In this document: in pieces, positions 1-11,149 of the stretch
How positions within the stretch are numbered: the first letter of the stretch is position 1
Layout of the letters: every line of letters begins with the position of its first letter
Made by a program: the position numbers and the translations under genes
Source: Datisca glomerata
Taxonomy: Eukaryota; Streptophyta; Magnoliopsida; Cucurbitales; Datiscaceae
DNA: 64,000 nucleotides
Direction of reading: 5' to 3'
Assembly (NCBI GenBank): GCA_003255025.1
Contig: QANY01009110.1
Location: 1,426,001-1,490,000, forward strand
The notes under the pieces: model-generated
What the model was told of the DNA's origin: nothing
The model's database searches: none
What the model saw: the letters and a program-made list of their open reading frames with translations, nothing else

Positions 1-895
1 AAAGACACTTTAGAAATGTCACATAAATTTAAACATAAAGAAAAAGAACAACCGAATCAAACAATCAAGTTCACAAAAGTCAGCTAAGGTACAAGAATCA
101 AACGTTTAAAAGAGTACACAAATATACAGAATCAAAGCTAACAGTTACAGAGAGAGGAGATAGCAATATCAAAGCTAACAGTTACAGAGAGAGGAGAGAC
201 AACCTGGAAAATCGAAGCTAATAGATCTACGATTCGAAACTAACAAATCTAAGCTAAGTTTGAACCCGTATATACCTTCAAAGAGACATAGAGACTCAGA
301 GATCTCGACGATGGAAGCATCAAGCTCGATGATGGAAGCTTCGAGTTCGACAATGGAAGTTTCGAGTCGACGATAGAAGCTTCGAGTTGGGGAGACTAGA
401 AACTGGTAGACGAGGGACTAAGGGAGACGATTGTTGTCGAGAGGGAGAGGAAAGAAAATGGAGGCGCGAGGTGAGTGTTAGGGTCTTCGTTTGGGCGTTT
501 GGTTAATTAGTTTTAGTTTTGGTTGTTTTTTACTTCAACTCAATAACAATAATCAATATTCTAAAAGATATATTAAAAAATGGTTGTAAACGGTTCGAAC
601 TGATTACAGAGTTATTGAGAAAATAACCGAACCGAAAATGCGGTTATTAAAAATAACTGAACCGATTATAATTGTTACATTAAAAGAACCGACCGAACCA
701 ATTTGGTTAGGTTCTGTTTGGTTTTGTTCAGAAAAAATATGCACACCTCTATAGGCTATGTCAAATTGAATTGATGATGTACGAAAATGAAATTCTCATT
801 CTTTGATCAAACGAGAAAGGTGAATTTATGAAGGCAAGACCTCACCTGATTCTGTGGTTTCTTTGAAGACCCTATAATATATTAAAAGGGGAGGA
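1..895. other. Intergenic, AT-rich, with 3' internal remnant of an LTR element at its end
   Basis: No gene is recognised here. Positions about 80-210 hold a short imperfect repeat (two copies of a CTAACAGTTACAGAGAGAGG-like unit), and 300-470 has repeated GATGGAAGC/TTCGAGTT units. 590-735 is rich in AACCGAACC/GGTTCGGTT-like motifs, as is common in non-autonomous DNA elements, but I could not find a matching pair of termini. 771-895 directly precedes an LTR and ends in a purine-rich tract (AAAAGGGGAGGA, 884-895) that looks like a polypurine tract, so this part is probably the 3' tail of a copia element whose coding region has been lost. Confidence 0.45.
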
Positions 896-1130
896 TGTTG
901 GAACATTATTTGACATTTATACCCTAACTGTTTTTATACTATTCCTAAATTGCCCCTAAAAATTATATTTGTCAGTTCCTTATTTGTTACTCATAAATGA
1001 AAATTGTTTTTCCATCTCTTCAATTGAAAACCTTCAGTGCTAAAGACAATGTAAGATAGCCTATGAAATTCTTTGGCTGTAAGTACCCACCTCCTCACTT
1101 GCTCACGTCTTTGAAGAACTCATTCCAACA
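896..1130 (+). mobile_element. Copia-type LTR (235 bp), 3' LTR remnant
   Basis: The segment starts TGTTGGAA and ends TTCCAACA, a perfect 8-bp inverted terminus of the TG...CA kind expected of an LTR. It is directly preceded by a polypurine tract (AAAAGGGGAGGA), which marks it as a 3' LTR in + orientation. No second copy and no intact internal coding region lie in the window, so the element is truncated. Family level (Ty1/copia) is inferred from the short LTR and the terminal sequence. Confidence 0.6.
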
Positions 1131-2890
1131 ATTCCATCGTATGACCAAAACTAAAAAACAGTGTAGAAAAAATAAGTAAAAAGCACTCCAATAAAAAGTA
1201 ATACTTCAACCAAAAGACGTTGTTATGAAACCCTACTCTAAAAGCAAAACAAAATAAAAAAAGGTTCAACAACATATGGCAACTTTCCACAACGATTAGG
1301 AATGCACTTAATACGACAAAAATACACTCCATAATAAACAGAAAGCAGTTAACACAGAGTGATTGTTAACAAAGCTATTAAACAGAAAGCAGTTCTCACT
1401 TCTCTAGTCATAAACCAAATATTTTAATACTTTTACATAGTTTCACTTTCTTTATGATCTTCTGTATCTCTGTCACTTGATTTGGGTTCTTCTTTTCTTG
1501 AAGAGAAACATAAACAACATCTCTTCAGCAAATGTGATTAAAAGTATATGATGTACATTTTAATGTTCTTACTAATACTGCACTTACAAATTTCTTTGCG
1601 ATTCAAGTATAAAAACATTAAAGCATGCATACATGCAGAAATTCCTTCCAGTAATGAATCGACAAAGAAATGCAAATTTGATTGCGAAATATGATCAGTT
1701 CATTAACAATGTTTTTGAAGGAGACTTGAATGGTGAACATATAAATGCATTGTCAATTCATGGACTTTACTCTGTTTGTTTAGAGGGGAAACTAATTTTT
1801 CCATTTATTGGTTATTTGTAAATTTGTTATGCATATATAGTTTATAACATAAAAAATAATAATTAAATGTATTACTGGTGTTTTTGCTTATATGATGTGA
1901 TCATACATAATTTATTTTTCATTTTTTAACAGGAATATCAACGAGGCTCAAATTCTAGAAAGTGCACTTATGGGCTTTTGATCAAATCAACAAGGACTCG
2001 AACCATTATATTGTTTCATATGTACATGTAAGCTATAAATTTAAATACCGTCTTCCTCATTCATTTCCAAATTTTACTTTTTCCTTTGTGCATCCTCATT
2101 CATTTCCAAAGTTTTACTTTTCCCTTTGTGGCTGAGTAGCCATTTTTTTAAGCAAATAGAAAGAAATAATAGAGAGGACAATCAGAGAAGAGAGCCAAGG
2201 AAGAGATAAAAAATGATCTAAAGCAACTAAAAAAAATATCGAAAGGCATAAAACATATTAGTAAGTGCGACCAAGTATTTACAATCAAAACAAAAACTAA
2301 ACCAATTTTTTTACAGAGATAGAACACTTACAACAACCAATAATGCTAAAGTCAATAAAAGAATGAAGGACAAAATAACAATTTATATTCTTCTATAACT
2401 GGGAAGAAACTATAAAAAAAACAGTACTAAAATCAAGTGCCATGAAAACAGATAACTTTCCTAATAGAATATACCATATACAAAAAGTTAAGCTGAAAAC
2501 GAACTAAACACCACCAATATAACATTAAACGTATGTATAAGTTTACGTTTAATCTACAAACTATATAAGAGAAGGAACAAATAGACGCAGACACAACATA
2601 ACAATAGAGTAATACTCACATAAAAGCACAAAGCATGAAATTGCAACTGAAACGCGGAATAAAAAATTTACAGATCAAGAAAGAGAGGTAGTTGGACAAG
2701 ACTACGGAAAAATAAAATAGGAAAACAAACAACATGAAGAAATTGAGATGAGTAGTCAACATGCAATTTGTTTGAAAATAATAAAAACATGTTTAAAATA
2801 CAGTAATATCATTGCAAGCAGAACAAACATTCTCTCAGAATTCCAGAAGAGCATGAGAAATATCTAAAAACTATAATGACATAGTGTTAC
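1131..2890. other. Intergenic AT-rich DNA, no supported gene
   Basis: No gene is supported. A 62-codon open frame at 1633-1821 (+) has no recognisable domain; it might be a decayed exon, but nothing around it extends it convincingly. A 40-bp unit (CCTCATTCATTTCCAAA...) occurs twice in tandem at about 2053-2135. The rest is low-complexity A-rich sequence. The last bases, GTTAC at 2886-2890, abut the LTR that starts at 2891 and could be a 5-bp target-site copy. Confidence 0.5.
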
Positions 2891-5348
2891 TGTAATGACG
2901 CTTTTTGTTACTATCTTAGTTATTGTTAGATTAATATTGTAATATAGTAATCACACTTATTAATATATATATATATATATGTGTAAGTGTGGTTTTGTAG
3001 GATATACATAATATGGAGAAGTGAGGTATTGGTCATCACGAATTTTATTTGTGCGCATATATATATTATTTCTTTCAAAATCATAGTTCGTTAAGGAGTT
3101 TATTTTTTTTTCCCAAGAAGAACTAGGTCAAAATTTAATTTTAACCACCTCATCCCACTCCCTCAATGAACGCATCACCCCCTTTCACCTCTCTTAAAGA
3201 GTAGTTTTTCCATAACCAGTTCGTAATCCCTCTATTTCTAACTTCTAGTTCTAATCATTGTTCGAGATTACCTTCATACAAAAGAAAATTTACTTCCCAA
3301 TTCTCTACTCTCGTTGAACGTCATTTTATCAACTCTTCAAAATAATTGTTCTATCTCTGCCCTAACCATGATCAGTCATCCCTTTGAATTTCAATTTTAT
3401 CTTAGAGGCATAAGTTAGTAGAGTGCCTAAATTCTATTGAAAAAAATACGAGTTTTAGGTAAAAAACAATCTTCTCGGAGTGTTCTTTCTTCTAAATTTT
3501 AGTCTAATTCTCGACTCTAAATTCGTTTATTTGCAGCAATACCTTTCAACCTAAAAGAAGATCAAACTATCGGTAATTCTTCTTGATTTTAATTGCTATT
3601 TTGTAAATCTCAACCTTAAATGATATTTCCTTCAAAAAGCAGATTAAGTTATGAATTTTGTCAATAAAACCATATGTTTTATTACCGAAAAATTTATGCT
3701 AATGTGTTTAAAATTTAGTTCTTTTAATGTAGCATAAAAAATTGTTGTTGTGGATTTACTGGTGAAAATTCTGACAGTAAAGAAACAATTTACTTTTCAT
3801 TAAGAAATTAATGATAAGAAATTAAAAAAAATATTACTATTATATAAGACATTAATGATTTTACTCATGTAAAAATTTCGTAATTATACAAATTCATGTA
3901 TATGGTCAAAAAAAAATTTCAGATCTCCTTCAGAAACTTGAATATTAGAAGCAGACCACTTCATCTTCGTGGTTTCTTTTCCAACATAAATTACATCATT
4001 TTGGCCCAAATATCTTACAGTAACTTGTTATCATATGTATATAGTTCTGTAAATTTTAGTAATTGTTAGATAAGATATGTTATACTAAAAGAGTGGTTAG
4101 ACTTGTAAGTCTGAATTTCATTTCACTGTCAGCCAGACTCTTGTTGATAATGATTTTCAATGTGAAAATACTTTCAAAAAATTATAAAATTTTAAATCAA
4201 GATCTATAAGACATGTATCAACGTTCATAATTAATAGTTGTAATTTTTTATATTTTGTACAATTTATAGTGAATTTTCAAAACCAGGCAACCAAACTATT
4301 TTTTTTCGTTAGTATTTGAAAACATCTAAGAACGAAATCTTTCTCATTTATCCTTTCAGGAACTTACAAAGTATATAAGGAAAGTGAAAATTTCATATGT
4401 ACTGGTTTGAATTGTATGTCTGAAAATTTATAATGGAACTCTGTTTGTATATTGTGATATATAGTGTTCTCTGATATTATCTTTGTTCTTGTTATTGTCA
4501 AATTATGATGTTGATGTGTTATGTTAGGTTATATGATTGATAATTTAATATATTTTATAAGATGAGGAAAATATTTTATGAATGCATGAAAGAAAGTACT
4601 ATGTGCCATTAGAGTCATTCGCCCACCATTCTGCTCTATTTGCCTTGTACTCTGGGAAATGTATCTGTTTGACTAATCTTTAAGGAAAAGGGTCTCTGTT
4701 AAATGATATGGTTAGTTTTGTGGGAAGGCGTTAGAGCCACTGGTTCCGCCTCTTTGAAGGTACGGAGTAGTACTCATGAGAAATGTCATATGTACTTACT
4801 CACAACTAACAATTATCGATGGGTAATCGTTGTTCTGGGTACGGTGGTGAACTCTAATGAAAGTTGGCCAGCGAAATCTGTAAGAAAGATATGAAAAGTA
4901 TTCATGTGTTAAGATTTGTATGTGACTGTGAACGTTGTTCAGTTTCGCATATGTAATAATTTACTTACTGAGTATATTTCTATATACTCACTCTGTTTTC
5001 TTATAAATTTTCAGATGATGATAACAATGATGAGGAGTTTATTGTCGAAGAGGTCTAGAGTCTGTAGCAGTGGATGAGAGTCATCGAGTCATATTTAAAA
5101 GTCTTAGTAATTGTTTATTTGAAGGTTGGGTTTTATTTAAAGTTAAATCGTGAGACTTCAAAACATGTATGCTTGGGTTCTTGAATATTTTAATTAGATG
5201 TAATTAGGAGTTTGGTGAAGGTTTGATTTTCTATAATATATTATCGTATTTAATGTGAATTTGTTTTTTATTAAAAAAATTGACCTAGCTTCCGCGATGT
5301 TTTTGGTAAAATATTTAACTAAAACTTGGTTAAATTTTTTTGTTGACA
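2891..5348 (+). repeat. 5' LTR of the gypsy element (left arm of the inverted repeat)
   Basis: The LTR starts TGTAATGACG (2891). Its 3' edge is uncertain, around 5340-5360. It aligns in reverse complement to 8092-10948. From 3330 to 4450 the two arms match base for base (coordinate sum 13438 throughout, no indels). Outside that tract substitutions and small indels are frequent. The left arm lacks about 425 bp present in the right arm (10361-10785), with the junction near 3055-3080 in an AT repeat. The lost block contains TATA-like sequence, so this LTR has probably lost part of its U3 promoter. Confidence 0.85.
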
Positions 5349-5699
5349 ATTCTTGTAATGAGAGTTATCCCTCATAAGGTGAGATCCCATCATTTCCCAG
5401 CTAGACACATCGATGACGGAGTGGAGTCAGTTGGGTCTAATGACGTAGTAGTTAACAAATCTGAACATTTAGCTCATAGGCGTTCAGGAGTCGAGATCCA
5501 GGCATATGTTGTTAGAGACTACCCACCGGGTTGCGGCCTCATGGTGCATATTATTCCCCGAGTACCTACTCCAGAGGAAGATCCGGAGGAGGACCCATAA
5601 GAAAATCTAGAGGAAAATCCAGAAGAAGGGTCAGATAGAGCTTTACGTTGAATTTGAATCTTTAGCAATAGTATCTGGTAGATTTTCATTACATTGCTT

Positions 5700-6600
5700 T
5701 GACTAGGGTCCAACATGGCACCACCAAGGAAGGAAAGACGGGCCAACGAGAACCATGAGGCCATTGAGACCATTCGAGTCTGCTCCAGGAGCTCATTGGT
5801 ATCAGGGAGGAGGCTTCTAATCATGAGCGGCGTGCTAGGAACATTGCCCATATAGTAGAGCAATTTCATAAACTTCACCTACTATCTTTCGATGGGACTT
5901 CAACTGACCCTCTCTTAGCAGAGGAATAGATCGAGGAGATCGAGACTGCTTTCTTTTTTTGGATTGCACCAACCAACAAAAGATTTCATATACCACTTTC
6001 ATGCTGAAGAAAGATGCTTGACGGTGGTGGGAGATGGCGCAGAGGACCTCGGATACAAATGGAAACTAGATTGCTTGGCCTCGTTTCAAGGAATTATTTT
6101 ATGAAAAATATTTTTCCTATCACCGTAAGGCAACAGAAGGAGGCTGAATTCATATAGCTGACACGGGGAAACAAGACTCTCATGCAATATGAGAGGAAAT
6201 TTGAATACTTGTCATGTTTCGCTCCACATCTCATTGATATTGAGGAACGTAAGGCTCATCAGTTTAAGCGTGGTCTTAGGTGAGATGTATGTAAGCATGT
6301 TGGGGTGCTCAGGCTTAAGGCTTATGCATAAGTGTTTCAAGCTTCACAAGTTCTATCTGAGAACACTGGAACTTCAAACCTTACTGATCACCATAACTCA
6401 AACCCCCATAAAAGGAAGTTTCAGGGGAGCTCTAGTTAGAAGAAGGATTAATTCATAAAGTTTCATGCCAAGAAGGAGGTTCAGACTTGTGGTACATATG
6501 GAAAGGATCATTCAGGTAATGTTTCAAAGCGATTGGTGCTTGCTTTCGTTGTAGTAGGATCGAACATTTTCTGAAGGACTCCCATGAGATGAGAGACAAA
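5700..6600 (+). pseudogene. Degenerate gag of the gypsy element
   Basis: Several short frames in different phases show gag-like sequence: a start-like MAPPRKERR at about 5715, a capsid-like stretch near 6180-6270 (MQYERKFEYLS, then a helix-rich segment) and a cysteine-containing remnant just before 6600 that may be the zinc knuckle. Stops and frameshifts interrupt it repeatedly, so no Gag protein could be made. The assignment rests on its position between the LTR and the protease and on the capsid-like stretch. Confidence 0.6.
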
Positions 6601-6689
6601 CCTAATGGTCAAAGGACCGGGAACAGACCCAAGGCACAAGGGAAGGTCTACTCCTTGTCTATGGTTGATTTGGAAGACGCTTCGAATGT

Positions 6690-7040
6690 GATGTCAGGTA
6701 CACTTCTCATCATGGAATTGTTGCATTTGTATTGTTTGATTCTGGCTCTACGCATTCCTTTATTTCTGCTAAGTTCGCTAGGAGATTAAATGTGGAGATA
6801 GTACCTCTCGAGTTTCAACTTTGTATGTCCACCCTTTCGGGTGGTATTGTGTATACAAATAAGGCCATCAAATCTTGTTATGTAGTGATTGCTGATAAAG
6901 TGTTGAAGGCCACTCTCACTCTTTTAAGTATGCATGATCTTAATGTTATATTTGGTATGGATTAGCTAGCCTCTAACTATGCCAATATTATTTGTCACGA
7001 ACGGGAGGTAATGTTTAACCCTCTGCATAAGTCAAGTTTC
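6690..7040 (+). pseudogene. Gypsy aspartic protease (retropepsin-like), frameshifted
   Basis: The frame at 6732-6965 carries the catalytic triad motif of retroviral-type proteases as FDSGSTHSFIS, close to its N-terminus, followed by a region ending in LNVIFGMD, the typical C-terminal motif of chromovirus proteases. A frameshift lies just upstream, near 6730, and the next codon after GMD is a stop (TAG) where tryptophan is normally found. The enzyme would process the Gag-Pol polyprotein; this copy cannot be joined to its neighbours in one frame. Confidence 0.75.
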
Positions 7041-7149
7041 AAATTTAAAAGATCGCATTTGCACGCAATACATTGAATCATATCGTTTATGTAAGCTAGA
7101 CGATTGATTACCAATGGCTGTTGGGGCTACTTGGCTAGCGTGTTGGACG

Positions 7150-7955
7150 CATGAAAGTTGGAGTTAAAGCCGAGTGATATCAAAGTAGTTAAAGATTTTT
7201 TGGAAGTTTTTCCTGAGACGTTGCCAGGCGTACTACCTATTAGAGATCTTGAATTCAACATCGAGTTAATTCTTGAAACAACTCCAATATCTAAGGCACC
7301 ATACTGAATGACTCATGCGGAGATGAAAGAACTTAAGGAGTAATTGCAATGATTATTGGATAAGGGTTTTATTCGCCTAGTGTATCACCTTGGGGTGAAT
7401 CCGTTCTCTTTGTAAAGAAAAAATATGATTCTATTAGGATTTGTATCTACTATAGGGAGTTGAACAAAGTTACCATTAAGCATAAGTACCCTCTATCGCT
7501 GATAGAAGATTTGTTAGACCAACTTCAATGAGCTTTTGTTTTCTCAAAAATTGACTTGAGGTTCGGGTATCATCAGTTAAGAATAAAGAAAGAGGATATA
7601 CCAAAGATTGCTTTTCGTACTCGTTATGGACATTACGAGTTCATGGTCATGCCTTTTAGATTGACCAATGCTCCTGCCGTATTCATGGACTTGATGAATC
7701 AGTTTTTTCGTGACTTTTTGGATCAGTTTATCATTGTTTTCATAGACTACATTCTCATCTACTCTAAGTCTGAGGGAGAACACAATGAACATCTTAGAAT
7801 CACGCTTCAGGTTTTAAAGGACCAGAAGTTGTATGCCAAGTTTAGTAAGTGCTAGTTTTGACTATCTAAGCTTGCCTTTTGGGACACGTAGTTTCTAAAG
7901 AAGGTATATCAATGGATCTGGTAAAGATAGAAGCAATAACAAATTGGAATCATCT
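7150..7955 (+). pseudogene. Gypsy reverse transcriptase, N-terminal and catalytic part, truncated
   Basis: The region runs from a DVFPETLPG-like linker at about 7190 through the RT core. The frame 7556-7855 shows the GYHQ motif, [12 protein letters not shown] and the conserved LTNAPAVFM block. The active site, normally F-x-D-D, reads F-I-D-Y (about 7739-7750), so the second catalytic aspartate is lost. Stops occur at about 7308, 7342, 7530 and 7855. The sequence ends just after KIEAITNW, where the RT connection region should continue; that continuation is on the minus strand from about 13085. Confidence 0.85.
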
Positions 7956-8091
7956 TCCCCTTTGCTCAATTTCAAATCCAAAAGGTCTATATTTTTACTA
8001 TCCGTCCTTGGTGAATTTATTTTTGTATTAATTCTATATTATTTCTGAATTTTTCGTTATTTCATGTAAATAAATTACAGGAATTGTGACG
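7956..8091. other. Short non-element segment between the two gypsy halves
   Basis: About 135 bp lie between the broken RT and the end of the inverted LTR, with no match to either. If the inversion model is right, this is the original 3' flank of the element, carried along and now reversed; its former neighbour would be the DNA from about 13099 onward. Confidence 0.45.
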
Positions 8092-10760
8092 GTAACAACC
8101 AAAAAATTTAACCAAGTTTTAGTTAAATATTTTACCAAAAACATCGCGGAAGCTGGGTTAATTTTTTATAAAAGACAAACTCACATTAAATATGATAATA
8201 TATTATATAAAATCAAACTCCTGATTACATAAAAAAAATTTACTATTAAAACATTCAAGAACCCAAGAGTACGTGCTTTGAAGTCTCATGATTTAACTTA
8301 AATAAAACTCAACCTCAAATAAGCAATTGCTAAGATTTTTAAACACGACTCGATAACTCTCGTCCGTTGTCAGAGACTCTAAACCTCTTCGACAATAAAC
8401 TCATCATCAATGTTATCATCATCTGAAAATATATAAGAAAACGGAATGAGTATATAGAAATATACTCAATAAGTAAAAATATCACATATGCAAAATAGGA
8501 TAAGGTTCATAGTTACATACAAATCGTAACACATGCATACTTTTCAAATCTTTCTTATAGAGTTCGCTGGCCAACTTCCATTAAAGTTCGCCATCATACC
8601 CAGAACAGAGATTACTCATCGGTAATTGTTAGCTGTGAGGTAAGTACAAGTGACATTTCTCATGAGTACTACTCCACACATTCGAAGAGATGGAACTAGT
8701 TGCGCTAACGCATTCCCACAAAACTAACCAAAGCATTTAACAGATATTGTTTCCCTAAGGATTAGGCAAACATATACATTTCCCGAAGGACAAGGCAAAC
8801 AGAGCATAAAGGTGGACACGTGAGTCTAATGGAACATAGTACTTTCTTTCATGCATTCATACAATATTTTCCTCGTCTTATAAAATATATTAAATTATCA
8901 ATCATATAACCTAACATAACACATCAACATCATAATTTGACAATAACGAGAACAAAGATAACATCAGAGAACACTATATATCACAAAATACAAACAGAGT
9001 TCCATTATAAATTTTCAGACATACAATTCAAACCAGTACATATGAAATTTTCACTTTCCTTATATACTTTGTAAGTTCCTGAAAGGATAAATGAGAAAGA
9101 TTTCGTTCTTAGATGTTTTCAAATACTAACGAAAAAAAATAGTTTGGTTGCCTGGTTTTGAAAATTCACTATAAATTGTACAAAATATAAAAAATTACAA
9201 CTATTAATTATGAACGTTGATACATGTCTTATAGATCTTGATTTAAAATTTTATAATTTTTTGAAAGTATTTTCACATTGAAAATCATTATCAACAAGAG
9301 TCTGGCTGACAGTGAAATGAAATTCAGACTTACAAGTCTAACCACTCTTTTAGTATAACATATCTTATCTAACAATTACTAAAATTTACAGAACTATATA
9401 CATATGATAACAAGTTACTGTAAGATATTTGGGCCAAAATGATGTAATTTATGTTGGAAAAGAAACCACGAAGATGAAGTGGTCTGCTTCTAATATTCAA
9501 GTTTCTGAAGGAGATCTGAAATTTTTTTTTGACCATATACATGAATTTGTATAATTACGAAATTTTTACATGAGTAAAATCATTAATGTCTTATATAATA
9601 GTAATATTTTTTTTAATTTCTTATCATTAATTTCTTAATGAAAAGTAAATTGTTTCTTTACTGTCAGAATTTTCACCAGTAAATCCACAACAACAATTTT
9701 TTATGCTACATTAAAAGAACTAAATTTTAAACACATTAGCATAAATTTTTCGGTAATAAAACATATGGTTTTATTGACAAAATTCATAACTTAATCTGCT
9801 TTTTGAAGGAAATATCATTTAAGGTTGAGATTTACAAAATAGCAATTAAAATCAAGAAGAATTACCGATAGTTTGATCTTCTTTTAGGTTGAAAGGTATT
9901 GCTGCAAATAAACGAATTTAGAGTCGAGAATTAGACTAAAATTTAGAAGAAAGAACACTCCGAGAAGATTGTTTTTTACCTAAAACTCGTATTTTTTTCA
10001 ATAGAATTTAGGCACTCTACTAACTTATGCCTCTAAGATAAAATTGAAATTCAAAGGGATGACTGATCATGGTTAGGGCAGAGATAGAACAATTATTTTG
10101 AAGAGTTGTCAAGAAGAGTAGAGAATTGGGAAGTAAATTTTCTTTTGTATGAAGGTAATCTCGAGCAGTGATTAGAACTAAAAGTTAGAATTAGAGGGAT
10201 TACTAACTAGTTATGAAAAAACTACTCTTTAAGAGTGGTGGAGGGTGATGATGCATTCATTGAGGGAGTGGGAGAGGGTGGGATGAGGTGGTTAAAATTA
10301 AATTTTGACCTAGTCCTTTGAAAAAAAAAAAGTAAAATCCTTAACGAACTAAGATTTTGAAAATTGAACAAATGTGTTGGAAATTAGATTTAGAAGCTCC
10401 AAAAATTAAAATTTAAAGAGATAATATATATATTATTATGAGAACAACTAGATAAAGAAATCAAAATAAATTAATGGTCATGTAACCTTTGGACAAAGTT
10501 CTCCATTTTATGATTATATATATTTAAGGTGGACATTGATCTGCCTTCAACAAAGGGTGAGGCTTCCATTTTATAATACAAAGAGTAAGACAAATAAAGT
10601 TGCGTGTCTTGGACATGTAGAGTCATTCGTCCTTATCTTCTTATCACTTCTGGTAGTGGGAATCTACTTTATTAAAAGTAGATTTGTCCTTTTATGCTTT
10701 CACTGTTGATCGTAGGAATCTAATTTATGAAAAGTAGATATGTCTGTATGTGGTTTTGTA

Positions 10761-10795
<35 letters not shown>

Positions 10796-10948
10796 AATAA
10801 TATTTGTGATGACCAATACCTCATTTCGCCATATTATGTATATCTTACAAAACCACACTTACACATATAAATTAATGAGTGCGATTACTATATTACAATA
10901 TTAATCTAACAATAACTAAGATAGTAACAGAAAAAGTCGGTCCTTACA
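8092..10948 (-). repeat. 3' LTR of the gypsy element, inverted (right arm)
   Basis: Read on the minus strand it starts TGTAAGGACC at 10948, directly after a polypurine tract (10949-10968), and ends at about 8092. It is the reverse complement of 2891-5348, plus a block of about 425 bp (10361-10785) that the left arm lacks. That block contains an (AT)n microsatellite (about 10759-10788) and TATA-like sequence, consistent with an intact U3. LTRs of one element should be direct repeats; the reversed arrangement is the evidence for rearrangement. Confidence 0.85.
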
Positions 10949-11149
10949 TTCTCCCCTCCTTATTTAAATTTCCGTCCTCGAAAATCAATTGGAGTCGGCC
11001 TTTAAAAAGATTTGGATAAAGAGTCTGAATTTCTTCTTCGCGTTACCATGTAGATTCTTCATTCTCATGGTTCATTAAATGGACCTCTTTGGTTCGTAAT
11101 ACCTTAGTCTTTTTGTCGAGTATTTGAATTGGAACTTTTTCATAAGTTA

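Larger units (their letters stand above)
2891..7955 (+). mobile_element. Ty3/gypsy element, 5' half (LTR, gag, protease, N-terminal RT)
   Basis: This is the 5' half of a long-LTR gypsy element in + orientation. An LTR of about 2.45 kb is followed by degenerate gag, a retropepsin-like protease and the RT up to the connection region. The reading breaks off at about 7950 just after a KIEAITNW motif. The missing downstream part is found on the minus strand at 13085-10949, so this half and the following segment are two pieces of one element separated by an inversion. No usable tRNA primer site follows the LTR, and many stops and frameshifts show the element is dead. Confidence 0.85.

Noticed and set aside
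1633..1821. A 62-residue protein gene
   Set aside because: There is no recognisable domain, no supporting neighbouring exons and no clear splice or promoter context; chance cannot be excluded.
5340..5600. Open frame after the gypsy LTR as an independent gene
   Set aside because: It lies in the leader/gag part of a decayed retroelement, and its acidic repeats give no family match.
2891..10948. Foldback DNA transposon or giant MITE
   Set aside because: The arms are long LTRs beginning TGTAA and adjoin gypsy gag-pol on one side and a polypurine tract plus integrase on the other; an inverted LTR element explains all of it.
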